A stretch of 40,433 bases of DNA from Tardiphaga sp. (GCF_028290785.1 NZ_JAQGJD010000001.1:1-40433); one strand, 5' to 3'. Shown: positions 15,242-29,299, counted from the first letter of the stretch. A program made the numbers and translations. Notes: generated from the letters alone by a model not told the origin.

Positions 15242-17191
15242 GTGAACAAAACCACTCAGATCGTGGAAAGGGTCGCCGCTGGCGCATTTCACATCGAAAA
15301 CATCTATCCGATTATCGATGGCGGTCGCTTTCCCATCAAACGGATTGTCGGCGAGCCTATCGAGATTTTCGCTGATCTGTACCGCGATGGTCACGAGATC
15401 ATCGCCGCCGCCATCGTCTGGCGCCGCGAGCAAGATCGCGACTGGAATCGCGCCCCCATGGCGCTGGAAGTCAACGACCGCTGGGGCGGCTCGTTCACGC
15501 CGGACAGCATCGGCCGTTACGTCTATGCCATCGAAGCATGGACCGACGAATTCGCCACCTGGCAGCACGGCTTCGAGCTGAAGCTGAAGGCTGGTCAGGA
15601 CGTGACGCTGGACGCGCTGGAAGGCGCCGGGCTGATGACCAAGGCGCAATCCGGCGGCCCGGAGGCGTCGGCCGTCATCGTCAAGCAATGCGAAGATTTC
15701 CTGAAAACCGGCGATACCCAACCGCTGCTGGCCCCTGAATTGCGGGCTGCCATGGCCGAGGCGCAGTCGCGTCCGGACCTGACGCGCTCGGCCCTGCTGC
15801 CGCTGATGATCGACCGCGAGCGCGCCCGCAACGGCGCCTGGTACGAGATGGTGCCGCGCAGCCAGAGCCCGGTGCCCGGACAGCACGGCACGTTCCGCGA
15901 CTGCATCGCCCGGCTGCCCGATGTGGCGGCGATGGGCTTTGACGTCGTGTATTTCACCCCGATCCATCCGATCGGCGTCAAAAACCGCAAGGGCAAGAAC
16001 AATTCGCTCTCCGCCCAACCGGGCGATGTCGGCAGCCCCTACGCCATTGGCGGCAAGGAAGGCGGACACGACGCCATCCATCCCGAGCTCGGCACCATGG
16101 AAGACTTCCAGGCCTTCATCACGGCTGCCAAGGCCGTCGATATGGAAGTCGCCATTGACGTCGCGGTGCAGTGCTCGCCGGACCATCCGTGGATCACCGA
16201 GCATCCGGACTGGTTCAAGCGTCGGCCCGACGGCACCATGAAATATGCCGAGAATCCGCCGAAGCGTTACGAGGATATCCATAATCCCGATTTCACCTGC
16301 GACGACGCGGGCTCGCTGTGGAATGCGCTGCGCGATGTGATCTTGTTTTGGGCAGAGCACGGCGTGAAGATTTTCCGGATCGACAATCCCCACACCAAGC
16401 CGCTCCGGTTCTGGGAGTGGATGATCCACGAGGTGCAGGTCAAGCACCCGGATGCGCTGTTTCTCGCGGAAGCTTTTACCAAGCCAAAGCTGATGAAGGG
16501 CCTCGCCAAGCTTGGTTTCTCGCAGTCCTACACGTATTTCACGTGGCGGACGGAAAAGTGGGAGATCGAGCAGTACCTCAACGAGCTGTGCGGCTATCCG
16601 GAGCGCGAATTCTACCGGCCGAACTTTTTCGTCAACACGCCGGACATTCTGCCGTTTCACCTGCAGTCGGGCGAAGCCTGGATGTTCAAGGCACGCGTTG
16701 CGCTGGCCGCGACGCTGTCGTCCACCTACGGCATCTACAACGGTTTCGAGTTGCTTGAGCACGAGCCGATTCCAGGCAAGGAAGAATATTTGAACTCGGA
16801 GAAATACGAGATCCGGACCCGAAACTGGGATCAGCCGGGTAACATCAAGCCGTATATCCACGACCTCAACCTGGCCCGCCGCGCCAACAAGGCGCTGCAG
16901 CAGACCAGCAATTTGCGCTTCATGGCGGTGGATGACGTCAACGTCATCGGCTTCGTCAAGGAGTCGGTTGATCATTCCAACATGGTCGCCGGCGCGATCT
17001 CGTTGTCGCGCGACGTTCATGAAGTTTGGCTGCCGATCAACAGCCAGGTGATGGTCGATGGCGAACGCCGCGACATCGCGGCGGTCGAGAATATCATTAC
17101 CGGGGAGCGTTATCCCGTTGAATGGGGGGGTCTACGCGTGCGCATCGACCCCATGCGCGACCCCGCCATCTTCTTCCGCTGTCTCGCCTGA
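15242..17191 (+). CDS. glgE: Alpha-1,4-glucan:maltose-1-phosphate maltosyltransferase
   Basis: A 649-residue GH13_3 enzyme that adds maltose from maltose 1-phosphate to the end of an alpha-1,4-glucan. The N-terminus HIENIYPIIDGGRFPIKR is typical of GlgE. Catalytic motifs are KIFRIDNPHTKP (nucleophile Asp381), LFLAEAFTKP (Glu410) and FVNTPDILP (Asp468); the first two are 29 residues apart, as in characterised GlgE. The start is GTG at 15242: it places the conserved N-terminus about 15 residues in, and an alternative short frame from the ATG at 15225 stops after seven codons. No strong ribosome site is seen. It is first in an operon and 11 bases before the gene for the enzyme that supplies its maltose 1-phosphate, which strongly supports the role. 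Confidence 0.95.
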   Translation: MNKTTQIVERVAAGAFHIENIYPIIDGGRFPIKRIVGEPIEIFADLYRDGHEIIAAAIVWRREQDRDWNRAPMALEVNDRWGGSFTPDSIGRYVYAIEAWTDEFATWQHGFELKLKAGQDVTLDALEGAGLMTKAQSGGPEASAVIVKQCEDFLKTGDTQPLLAPELRAAMAEAQSRPDLTRSALLPLMIDRERARNGAWYEMVPRSQSPVPGQHGTFRDCIARLPDVAAMGFDVVYFTPIHPIGVKNRKGKNNSLSAQPGDVGSPYAIGGKEGGHDAIHPELGTMEDFQAFITAAKAVDMEVAIDVAVQCSPDHPWITEHPDWFKRRPDGTMKYAENPPKRYEDIHNPDFTCDDAGSLWNALRDVILFWAEHGVKIFRIDNPHTKPLRFWEWMIHEVQVKHPDALFLAEAFTKPKLMKGLAKLGFSQSYTYFTWRTEKWEIEQYLNELCGYPEREFYRPNFFVNTPDILPFHLQSGEAWMFKARVALAATLSSTYGIYNGFELLEHEPIPGKEEYLNSEKYEIRTRNWDQPGNIKPYIHDLNLARRANKALQQTSNLRFMAVDDVNVIGFVKESVDHSNMVAGAISLSRDVHEVWLPINSQVMVDGERRDIAAVENIITGERYPVEWGGLRVRIDPMRDPAIFFRCLA

Positions 17192-17202
17192 AAGCGCCCC
17201 AA

Positions 17203-20501
<3,299 letters not shown>

Positions 20502-20505
<4 letters not shown>

Positions 20506-22649
20506 CCAAATTACCCGCGGAGGCTTACGCGATCGTCGAAGGCCGCCATTCCGATCCGTTTCACTATCTCGGCCCCCATAAGGAGGCTGACAAGACCATC
20601 GTGCGCGCATTCCTGCCGGAGGCGATCAATGTCGATGCCATCGACGATCATGGCGCGGCAACCGCGCTGGAGCGTGTCCATGACGCCGGCCTGTTCGTCG
20701 GCGCGTTGGCCAACGGTTCGACCAATTATCAGCTGCGCGCACGCTATGGCGACGGCACCGTCGATCTCGACGATCCCTATCGCTTCCCGCCGATCCTAAC
20801 CGACTTCGATCTTTACCTGCTCGGCGAAGGCACCCATCAGCGGCTCTACGACAAACTTGGCGCCCACCCGATGACGCTGGAAGGCGTCAAGGGCGTCGGC
20901 TTTGTCGTGTTCGCACCCAACGCCCAGCGCGTCAGCGTGGTTGGCGATTTCAATTTCTGGGATCCGCGGCGGCATCCGATGCGGGTGCGCGGCGTCGGCT
21001 ATTGGGAGCTGTTCGTTCCGGCCGCGGCCGCCGGCGACCACTACAAGTTCGCCATCACTGGCCCGCAGGGCCAGCAACTGGCGCTGAAGTCCGATCCGAT
21101 GGCATTTGCAGCGGAGCGGCGTCCCAGCACCGCCTCGATCGTGCTCGACGAAACGGAGGTGCCTCTTCCGCGCCCCGCCCCCGCCAATATCAACGCGCTG
21201 AACAAGCCGATGTCGATTTACGAGGTCCATCTGGGCTCGTGGCGCCGCAAGGGCGAGGACAACGTATGGCTGACCTACCGCGAACTGGCGGAGATGCTGC
21301 CGCGCTACGCTCGCGACCTCGGCTTCACCCACGTGGAATTCCTGCCGGTCAACGAACATCCGTTCGACGGTTCGTGGGGCTATCAGCCCACTGGCATGTT
21401 CGCGCCGACCAGCCGCTTCGGCACTCCCCAGGATTTTGCCGCGCTGATCGACGCTTGCCACGCCGAAGGCCTCGCCGTGCTGCTGGACTGGGTGCCCGGG
21501 CATTTCCCGGATGACGCCCATGGCCTCGGCGTGTTCGACGGTACCGCGCTCTATGAGCATGCCAACCCGCTGCAGGGCCGGCACATGGACTGGGGCACGC
21601 TGATCTACAATTACGGCCGCACTGAAGTGGTGAACTTCCTGGTGTCGAACGCGCTATTCTGGCTGGAGCGCTACAACATCGACGGGCTGCGCGTCGATGC
21701 AGTGGCCTCGATGCTGTATCTCGATTATAGCCGCAACGCCGGAGCCTGGATTCCAAACAAGTATGGCGGTCGCGAAAATCTTGAGGCGGTGTCGTTCCTG
21801 CGTCGCTTCAACAGCGAGGTCTATGCCAAATTCCCCAACGCCATGACGGCTGCGGAAGAGTCGACGGCCTGGCCGCAAGTATCGCGTCCGGTCGAATATG
21901 GCGGGCTCGGCTTCGGCTACAAGTGGAACATGGGCTGGATGCACGACACGCTGAACTACATCAGCCAGGACCCGATCTACCGCAAATATCACCACGGCTC
22001 GATACTGTTCGGCCTGCAATATGCGTTCTCGGAAAACTTTGTGCTGCCGCTCTCCCATGACGAGGTGGTGCACGGCAAGAAGTCACTGATCGGCCGGATG
22101 CCCGGCGATGACTGGCAGCGCTTTGCCAACTTGCGGGCGTATTACGCCTTCATGTTCGGTCATCCCGGCAAGAAGCTGATGTTCATGGGCTGCGAATTTG
22201 CCCAGGAGCGTGAATGGAATCACGACCGTTCGCTGGACTGGCACCTGCTGGAGCAGCCGAAACATGCGGGCATTCAGTCTCTCGTTCGCGATCTCAACGA
22301 GCTGTACCGCAACCAGCCTGCATTGCACGAGCTTGATTGCGATCCGGCTGGTTTTGAATGGGTGATCACCGAGGATGCGGCCAGTAACGTGTTCGCGTGG
22401 CTGCGCAAGGGCGCCAGTCCGCGGGCGCAGTGCCTGGTGGTGGTGAACTTCTCGCCTAACGTCTACCGCGACTACAAGGTGCGTGTGCCATTCCCCGGCA
22501 AGTGGCGTGAGGCGCTGAATTCCGACGCCGGAATCTATGGCGGCAGCAATGTCGGCAATGCGGGCGAAGTGCAAACAACCGGGCTGGTGCCCGAGCTCAA
22601 CCTGACGCTGCCGCCGCTGGCCGCTATCTTTCTCGTACCGGAATTCTAG
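20502..22649 (+). CDS. glgB: 1,4-alpha-glucan branching enzyme
   Basis: A 715-residue GH13 branching enzyme that introduces alpha-1,6 branches into linear glucan. An N-terminal carbohydrate-binding part ([20 protein letters not shown], about residues 135-155) precedes the barrel. Catalytic residues are in [12 protein letters not shown] (Asp399), [10 protein letters not shown] (Glu452) and [11 protein letters not shown] (Asp520); the spacings of 53 and 68 match E. coli GlgB. Full length for the family. ATGA overlap with treS at 20502-20505 indicates coupled translation. In this operon it branches the polymer extended by GlgE, creating new ends for it. No glgA or glgC occurs in the window. Confidence 0.97.
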
Positions 22650-22651
22650 GC

Positions 22652-24730
22652 ATGCGCGTAACGACCGGCACTCACTCTCGCCTCGGTGCAAGCTGGGACG
22701 GCAGAGGGACCAACTTTGCCCTGTTCTCGGCAACCGCTCAGAAGGTCGAGCTTTGCCTATTCGACAGTCAGGGCCGCCGCGAGCTGGAGCGCATCGAATT
22801 GCCGGAGCGTAACGAGGACGTCTGGCACGGTTATCTAAACGACATCTCGCCGGGGCAGCTGTATGGCTACAGGGTGCACGGGCCCTATGAACCGGAGCAT
22901 GGCCACCGCTTCAACGCACACAAGCTGCTGCTCGACCCCTACGCCAAGAAGATGGCGGGGCGTCTCGTATGGAGCGATGCGCATTTCGGCTACCGCACCG
23001 GCAGTGCCCGCGAGGACCTCTCCTTCGACCGGCGCGACAATGCGCGCGGCATGCCGAAGGCCGTCGTCGTCGATGAGACCTTCAATTGGGGCCGCAAGGA
23101 AGCGCGTCCGAGCGTGCCGTGGGAAGACACGATCATCTACGAGGCCCACGTCAAGGGCCTGACCCAGGGCCGCAAGGACGTTCCGCCGGGACTCCGCGGC
23201 ACCTACCGCGGGCTGTCGTCGCCAGCGATGATCGACCATCTGAAGCGGCTCGGCGTCACCACCGTCGAATTGCTGCCGGTGCAGAGCTTTGTCGATGACC
23301 GCCGGCTGGTTGAGCTCAAGCTTGCCAACTACTGGGGCTATAATTCGCTGTCGTTCTTCGCGCCGGAAGCGCGCTACGGCCAGGACAATCCGCTGGATTC
23401 ATTCCGCACCACCGTGGCGCGGCTGCACGACGCCGGCATCGAGGTGATCCTCGACGTGGTCTATAATCACACCGCCGAAGGCAATCACCTCGGCCCGACG
23501 CTGAGCTACCGCGGCATCGACAATTCCTCCTATTACTGGCTGATGCCCGACAACCCGCGCTACTACGACGACTTCACGGGTTGCGGAAGTTCGGTGAACT
23601 TGACCCATCCCCGCGTGCTGCAGATGGTGATGGATTCGCTGCGCTACTGGGTCGAGGTCTGTCATGTCGATGGCTTTCGCTTCGACCTCGCAACCACGCT
23701 GGCGCGCACGCCGAACGGCTATGACCGCAACAGCGCCTTTCTCACGGCCGTGCGGCAGGACCCCGTGCTGGCCTCGGTCAAGATGGTCGCCGAACCCTGG
23801 GATCTCGGGATGGGCGGCTATCAGGTCGGCGCCTTTCCGTCGCAATGGTCAGAATGGAACGACAAGTATCGCAGTGCCATGCGGCGCTACTGGAGCGGCG
23901 AAGGCAGCCTGATCGGCGAAGTCTCGAGCCGCATGACAGGCTCCTCCGACGTGTTCAATCATGACGGCCGCAAGCAGCGCGCCGGCATCAACCACGTCAC
24001 CGTGCATGACGGTTTCACGCTGGCCGATCTGTTCGCCTATAATGAGAAGCACAACGAGGCCAATGGCGAGGACAACCGCGACGGCTCCAGTGACAACCTC
24101 AGCAACAACTTCGGCGTCGAAGGTCCGACCGACGATCCGGTCTTGCTGGCCTTGCGCCGGCAGCTGCGCAAGAATCAGCTGGCGTGCCTGATGCTGGCGC
24201 AGGGCGTGCCATTGCTCCTGGCTGGCGACGAGGTCGGCAATACCCAGGATGGCAACAACAACGCCTATTGCCAGGACAATGAAATCGGCTGGGTCGGCTG
24301 GGGCAACCTCGGCCACAAGGAAGACGATCTCACCGACTTCATCGGCTACATGTCGCAACTCCGGCAGCGCTTCCCGCAGATCCGCGCGCAACGCTGGCTC
24401 GACGGTCGCCGCGCTGATGGAACGTATGGCGTGCTGTGGCTAACGCCGGCCGCTGAGGAGATGACCGAGCAGGACTGGGCATTTCCGGACGGGCGCTTCC
24501 TGGCTTATGTGCTGAGCCCCAGCGACGACAACCAGAACCCGATCTTCATCGTTCTGAATTCGGCTCCGGAAGGCATTCCATTCAAGCTGCCGAGGATGCC
24601 GGAATACAGACATTGGCGGCAGATTCTCAACACCGCCAGCGACCAGCTCTCGATCGCGATCCTGCCATCCGGCAGCGACGTCGATGCGCCGCCGCGTTCC
24701 GTTCTCGCATTTGCAGGTTCAGTTTCATGA
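22652..24730 (+). CDS. glgX: Glycogen debranching enzyme (isoamylase type)
   Basis: A 692-residue GH13 enzyme that hydrolyses alpha-1,6 branches of partly degraded glycogen. The N-terminal binding domain starts with HSRLGASWDGRGTNFALFS. Catalytic motifs are GFRFDLATTLAR (Asp345), MVAEPWDLGMGGYQ (Glu381) and VTVHDGFTLADL (Asp453), followed by the GlgX-typical NEKHNEANGEDNRDG and TPDG-like NTQDGNNNAYCQDN segments. It starts two bases after the glgB stop and shares ATGA with treZ. TreX, the debranching partner of TreY and TreZ in other bacteria, belongs to the same family, and this position directly before treZ-treY suggests that it serves in that role here. Confidence 0.95.
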   Translation: MRVTTGTHSRLGASWDGRGTNFALFSATAQKVELCLFDSQGRRELERIELPERNEDVWHGYLNDISPGQLYGYRVHGPYEPEHGHRFNAHKLLLDPYAKKMAGRLVWSDAHFGYRTGSAREDLSFDRRDNARGMPKAVVVDETFNWGRKEARPSVPWEDTIIYEAHVKGLTQGRKDVPPGLRGTYRGLSSPAMIDHLKRLGVTTVELLPVQSFVDDRRLVELKLANYWGYNSLSFFAPEARYGQDNPLDSFRTTVARLHDAGIEVILDVVYNHTAEGNHLGPTLSYRGIDNSSYYWLMPDNPRYYDDFTGCGSSVNLTHPRVLQMVMDSLRYWVEVCHVDGFRFDLATTLARTPNGYDRNSAFLTAVRQDPVLASVKMVAEPWDLGMGGYQVGAFPSQWSEWNDKYRSAMRRYWSGEGSLIGEVSSRMTGSSDVFNHDGRKQRAGINHVTVHDGFTLADLFAYNEKHNEANGEDNRDGSSDNLSNNFGVEGPTDDPVLLALRRQLRKNQLACLMLAQGVPLLLAGDEVGNTQDGNNNAYCQDNEIGWVGWGNLGHKEDDLTDFIGYMSQLRQRFPQIRAQRWLDGRRADGTYGVLWLTPAAEEMTEQDWAFPDGRFLAYVLSPSDDNQNPIFIVLNSAPEGIPFKLPRMPEYRHWRQILNTASDQLSIAILPSGSDVDAPPRSVLAFAGSVS

Positions 24731-26496
24731 GCGAGCGAAGCTTTGGGCCACGCCTGACCAAGACAGGCGTAATCTTCCGGCTGTGGGCGCCGGCCGCCAA
24801 TCGCGTCGATGTGATGCTCGACAAACTCTATCCGCTGACGCGTGGCGAGGATGGCTGGTTCTCCGCGGAGATTCCGGATGTGAAAGCCGGCGCTACCTAC
24901 CGTTTCCACATCGACGGCGCCGACAACGTGCCTGATCCTGGTTCGGCGTTCCAGCCTGGCGATATCGCCGGCCCCAGCGAAGTAATCGACCACGACGCCT
25001 ATGCCTGGCGCGCCACCGAATGGAAGGGGCGGCCCTGGGAAGAAACCGTGCTGATCGAGACCCATGTCGGCAGTTTCACGCCGGAGGGCACTTACCGCGC
25101 CATGATCGACAAACTCGATCATCTGGTCGAAACCGGCATTACCGCGCTCGAACTGATGCCGCTGGCGGACTTCGCCGGTCGCCATAACTGGGGCTATGAC
25201 GGCGTACTGTGGTATGCGCCGGATTGCATGTTCGGCCGCCCGGAGGATCTGAAAGCGCTGATCGACGAGGCACATCTGCGCGGCATCATGGTGTTTCTCG
25301 ACGTGGTCTATAATCACTTCGGGCCGGAAGGAAATTACCTTGGCAGCTACGCGCCGGACTTCTTTGGCGATGCGCACACGCCGTGGGGTTCAGCGATCAA
25401 CTACAATCTGCCGCAGGTCCGCGCTTATGCCATCGAGAACGCCGTGGCGTGGCTGCGCGATTACCGATTCGACGGGCTTCGGCTCGATGCGGTGCACGCG
25501 ATCCCCGAGCAGGGCGAGATCCCGATGCTGCACGAACTCAGCCGCGAGGTCGGCAAGTTGGCCGCCGACACCAGCCGCTCGATTCATCTGGTATTGGAGA
25601 ACGACGATAACAAAGCGGCGTTGCTCGACCCCGACACTAATCCCTCGCGCGGCAAATACCGCGCGCAGTGGAACGACGATTATCACCACGCCTGGCACGT
25701 GCTGCTGACCGGCGAGGACAAGGGCTACTACAGCGACTACGCGCCACGGCCCATCGACCATATTGTTCAGGCGCTGGCCTCCGGCTTCGCCTATCAGGGC
25801 GAGCCTTCAGCGCACCGCGACGGCACGCCGCGCGGCGAGCCCAGCGGCGCGCTGCCGCCTTCCGCCTTCGTCAACTTCCTGCAGAACCACGACCAGATCG
25901 GTAACCGCGCGCTCGGCGACCGGCTCGAAGCCATCGCCAAGCCGAAGGCGATTGAAGCGGCGCTGGCGATTACGCTGCTGGCGCCGATGGTACCGATGCT
26001 GTTCATGGGCGACGAATGGGGCTCCAAGGCGCCGTTTCCGTTCTTTTGCGATTTCAAGGGAGATCTGGCCGAAGCCGTGCGCCAGGGCCGCAAGAAGGAA
26101 TTCGCCAGCGCCTATGAAAAATATGGCGATGAAATTCCCGATCCGCTCGATGAATCGACATTCCGGTCGGCGGTGCTCGACTGGAAAAATCGTGAGGCGG
26201 CGGCTTGTCAGCAACGGCTGAAGCTGGTTCGCGAACTACTGGCCTTGCGCAAAGATTACGTCATGCCGCGGCTCAAGGGCGCCCATTTCGGCACGGCCAA
26301 AGCCGATGACAACGGCATTCTCAGTGTTCACTGGAAAATGGGCGACGGCGCCATGCTTCACCTTGCAGCGAATCTTACGGATCATGACGTAACGCGGGAA
26401 CAGCGTTCGGCGTCAGGCGTCGTGATCTGGGGCGATTTTTCCTCCGACAGCTTCGCACCTTGGTCGGTGCGATGGCGAATGGAACAAGCATCATGA
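24727..26496 (+). CDS. treZ: Malto-oligosyltrehalose trehalohydrolase
   Basis: A 589-residue GH13 enzyme that releases free trehalose from the maltooligosyltrehalose made by TreY. Motifs: N-terminal GVIFRLWAPAANRVDVML, NWGYDGVLWYAPD near 157-169, catalytic GLRLDAVHAIPEQ (Asp254), LVLENDDNKA (Glu291) and LQNHDQIGNRALGDR (Asp389), and FMGDEWGSKAPFPFF. The start is the ATG in the ATGA overlap with glgX (24727-24730); the frame is open further upstream but only as a shadow of glgX. It overlaps treY by ATGA too. Length and motif order are normal for TreZ. Confidence 0.96.
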   Translation: MSERSFGPRLTKTGVIFRLWAPAANRVDVMLDKLYPLTRGEDGWFSAEIPDVKAGATYRFHIDGADNVPDPGSAFQPGDIAGPSEVIDHDAYAWRATEWKGRPWEETVLIETHVGSFTPEGTYRAMIDKLDHLVETGITALELMPLADFAGRHNWGYDGVLWYAPDCMFGRPEDLKALIDEAHLRGIMVFLDVVYNHFGPEGNYLGSYAPDFFGDAHTPWGSAINYNLPQVRAYAIENAVAWLRDYRFDGLRLDAVHAIPEQGEIPMLHELSREVGKLAADTSRSIHLVLENDDNKAALLDPDTNPSRGKYRAQWNDDYHHAWHVLLTGEDKGYYSDYAPRPIDHIVQALASGFAYQGEPSAHRDGTPRGEPSGALPPSAFVNFLQNHDQIGNRALGDRLEAIAKPKAIEAALAITLLAPMVPMLFMGDEWGSKAPFPFFCDFKGDLAEAVRQGRKKEFASAYEKYGDEIPDPLDESTFRSAVLDWKNREAAACQQRLKLVRELLALRKDYVMPRLKGAHFGTAKADDNGILSVHWKMGDGAMLHLAANLTDHDVTREQRSASGVVIWGDFSSDSFAPWSVRWRMEQAS

Positions 26497-29288
26497 GTTC
26501 GGCAATTCCCGTCGCGACCTATCGTATCCAGCTGACGGGCGATTTCACGTTCGACCACGCCGCGAAGATCGTGCCCTATCTGAAGTCGCTGGGCATCACC
26601 CATCTCTACGCTTCGCCGTTCCTAAAGGCGCGCGCCGGCAGCACCCACGGCTACGACATCGTGGATCATACCCAATTCAACCCCGAACTCGGCGGCGAAG
26701 CGGGCTTCGAGCGGCTCAGCGCCGAGTTGAAGAAGAACGACATCGGCCTGATCCTGGATTTCGTACCGAACCACGTCGGCGTGCATTTTGCCGACAACCC
26801 GTGGTGGCTGAGCGTGCTGGAATGGGGCCCCGCGTCACCCCATGCGGTCTCGTTCGACATCGACTGGGACACCCTGCCTTACCGCGCCCGCGGCGGCGTG
26901 CTGCTGCCGATTATCGGCACATCCTACGGCCAGGCGCTGGACAGCGGCGAGATCGAGCTGAAGTTCGATGCGGCGGAGGGCAGCTTCTCCGCATGGTATT
27001 TAGAGCACCGCCTGCCGATCGCGCCGGAGCGTTACAGCGAGATATTGCGTGCCGTCGTCAAGGAAGCCGACGCTGCCGGCACCCCTGCCGGCAAGGCGAT
27101 CCTCGACCTCGCCTCGCGCTACAAGGGCCTGCGCCATCCTAATCTGGCCGAAGCCCCGGGCTTCAAAAAGGAATTGGCTGCGGTGGCCGGCGGCGCCGAA
27201 CTGATCGCGAAAGGGCTCGATGCCTACCGGGCCGGGCCGGATCGTGCGTCGCAGATCCAGACGCTGCACAACCTGCTGGAGCGCCAGCACTACAAACTCG
27301 GCCAGTGGCGCCTAGCCTCAAGCGAGATCAACTACCGCCGCTTCTTCGACGTCAATACGCTGGCCGGCCTGCGCGTCGAGGATGCAGGCACCTTTGACGC
27401 GATCCACAGCCTGGTGAAGCGGCTGATCGCAGAGGACAAGCTGCAGGGCCTGCGGCTGGACCATATCGACGGGCTGCGCGACCCCGCACAGTATTTTCAG
27501 CGGCTTCGGCGGCTGATCCGCGAGGCGCAGGTCGACAAGTCGAAGCCGTTCTACGTGGTGATTGAAAAGATTCTCGGCGAAGACGAGAAACTGGTGCAAC
27601 TCACTGGCGTGCACGGTACCACCGGCTACGAATGGCTCAACACCATCACCCAGGTGCTGGTCGAGGAGAAGGGTTTGGAGCCGCTCGACGAGATCTGGCG
27701 CCAGGTCAGCAATACCTCACCCAAATTCGCCCCCTTGCTGCGCGAAGCCAAGCTCCGCGTCCTGGAAACCCTCTTGCTCAGCGAATTCACCGTGTTGACG
27801 CGGCTGCTGGCGCGGATCGCCGGCGGGCATTATTCGACGCGGGATTTTTCCGCCGACACGTTACGGCAGGCGTTCGAACTCTACGTCCTGCACTTTCCGG
27901 TCTATCGCACCTACCTCACGGCGGCCGGCCCTTCTGCGCTGGACCGCGAGCTGATCTCAAGCACCATTGAAAAAGCGCGCGCGGACTGGTTCGGCGCCGA
28001 CGAGGGCCTGTTCGACTTCTTGCGCGATGCGCTGACGCTCGACCTGCTGAAACCCGGCCGCGCGGCACACAGCAAGCCTCGCGTGCGGCGCTTTGCGCTC
28101 AAGGTGCAGCAGTTCACCGGACCGACCATGGCGAAGTCGCTGGAGGACACCGCGTTCTATCGCTACCACCGGCTGCTGGCGCTCAACGAGGTAGGCGGCG
28201 ATCCGGCCGCCCACGCCATGCCGCTGGCCACGTTCCACGCCATGATGGCGGAGCGCGCCAAGGACTGGCCGCACGGCCTGACATCGACTGCCACCCACGA
28301 CACCAAGCGCGGCGAGGACGCCCGTGCGCGGCAGCTTGCGCTGGCCGAACTGCCGGGCGAATGGGCCACCGCGGTCAGCCGCTGGAAGATTCTCAACGCG
28401 CCGCACCTCGTCATCGACGGCGAGATGCGTTCGCCCTCGGCGTCTTTTGAATACATGCTGTACCAGGCCCTGCTCGGCGCCTGGCCGCTCGGTACCCGCG
28501 ATGGCACATTCCTGGAGCGGATGCAGGCTTACGCCCTCAAGGCTGCGCGCGAAGGCAAGCAGGAGACCAGCTGGCTCAATCCCAACGACGCCTATGAGAA
28601 AGGGCTGCATCTCTTTCTCGAACGACTCCTCGACCCCGCGCAATCCCGGGAATTCCTGGAAGCACTGGAGACCTTTGCCAAGCGAACCTCGCTGCTTGGC
28701 GTGCTGAACTCGTTGAGCCAGATTACCCTGAAGGCGACGCTGCCCGGCGTGCCGGATTTCTACCAGGGCACCGAGTTCTGGGATTTCTCGCTGGTCGATC
28801 CCGACAACCGCCGCCCCGTGGATTTTGTTGAACGCGCCGATGTGCTGGTGAAATTGCAGCAACCGGACTGGACCACCCTCGCGCAAGACTGGAGCAACGG
28901 CCATATCAAGCTGGCCTGGACCCGCGAACTGATCCGACGCCGCACTGAGATGGCCGACGTCTTTGCCCATGGCGATTATGAGCTGCTGGAAGTAACAGGC
29001 CCACACAGCGACCATATCATCGCGTTTGCGCGGCGGCTTCAGCGCGATGCCGCCATCGTGGTCCTCGGCCGCTCGTTCGCGACGCTGACGCAGGGCGGAC
29101 GTTCCTGGCCCGCGCCTGCAGCCTTCGACGCTACCGTCCTCACGCCGGGCTATGTCATCGAAGGTGCCGCGCAAACCAAGGACGCCAGCGGGCTGGTGGT
29201 CGCCGAACTGTTCAAGGATTTGCCGGTGACGATCATCAATGCCCGGACTGCAACACCGGTGCGCGCGCGTTCGACGCGCCTGCAATAA
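26493..29288 (+). CDS. treY: Maltooligosyltrehalose synthase
   Basis: A 931-residue GH13 enzyme that converts the reducing-end alpha-1,4 link of a maltodextrin into an alpha,alpha-1,1 link. The N-terminus VATYRIQLTGDFTFDHA and LGITHLYASPFLKARAGSTHGYDI are typical. Catalytic residues are predicted in LRLDHIDGLRDP (Asp323), VVIEKILGEDE (Glu358) and TATHDTKRGED (Asp603). The protein is long for the family: extra sequence lies between the first barrel strands and the nucleophile. The ATG at 26493 overlaps the treZ stop (ATGA); starts at 26460 and 26472 in the same frame are within treZ and less likely. Last gene of the operon; a hairpin follows at 29304. Confidence 0.95.
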   Translation: MSSAIPVATYRIQLTGDFTFDHAAKIVPYLKSLGITHLYASPFLKARAGSTHGYDIVDHTQFNPELGGEAGFERLSAELKKNDIGLILDFVPNHVGVHFADNPWWLSVLEWGPASPHAVSFDIDWDTLPYRARGGVLLPIIGTSYGQALDSGEIELKFDAAEGSFSAWYLEHRLPIAPERYSEILRAVVKEADAAGTPAGKAILDLASRYKGLRHPNLAEAPGFKKELAAVAGGAELIAKGLDAYRAGPDRASQIQTLHNLLERQHYKLGQWRLASSEINYRRFFDVNTLAGLRVEDAGTFDAIHSLVKRLIAEDKLQGLRLDHIDGLRDPAQYFQRLRRLIREAQVDKSKPFYVVIEKILGEDEKLVQLTGVHGTTGYEWLNTITQVLVEEKGLEPLDEIWRQVSNTSPKFAPLLREAKLRVLETLLLSEFTVLTRLLARIAGGHYSTRDFSADTLRQAFELYVLHFPVYRTYLTAAGPSALDRELISSTIEKARADWFGADEGLFDFLRDALTLDLLKPGRAAHSKPRVRRFALKVQQFTGPTMAKSLEDTAFYRYHRLLALNEVGGDPAAHAMPLATFHAMMAERAKDWPHGLTSTATHDTKRGEDARARQLALAELPGEWATAVSRWKILNAPHLVIDGEMRSPSASFEYMLYQALLGAWPLGTRDGTFLERMQAYALKAAREGKQETSWLNPNDAYEKGLHLFLERLLDPAQSREFLEALETFAKRTSLLGVLNSLSQITLKATLPGVPDFYQGTEFWDFSLVDPDNRRPVDFVERADVLVKLQQPDWTTLAQDWSNGHIKLAWTRELIRRRTEMADVFAHGDYELLEVTGPHSDHIIAFARRLQRDAAIVVLGRSFATLTQGGRSWPAPAAFDATVLTPGYVIEGAAQTKDASGLVVAELFKDLPVTIINARTATPVRARSTRLQ

Positions 29289-29299
29289 CCCACCCAACG

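Noticed and set aside
15161-17020. Long open frame of 619 codons on the minus strand opposite glgE
   Set aside because: It lies wholly over a strongly supported GlgE, has no recognisable motif, and is of the arginine/alanine/glycine-rich kind that high-GC antisense frames produce. The same holds for long antisense frames at 18403-19791, 27957-29384 and 4723-5640.
26397-26421. EcfG-like element GGAAC-N16-CGTC inside treZ, about 70 bases before treY
   Set aside because: One mismatch and located in coding sequence of a coupled operon. With many GGAAC occurrences in coding DNA, a hit like this is expected by chance. It could be an internal treY promoter but I see no further support.
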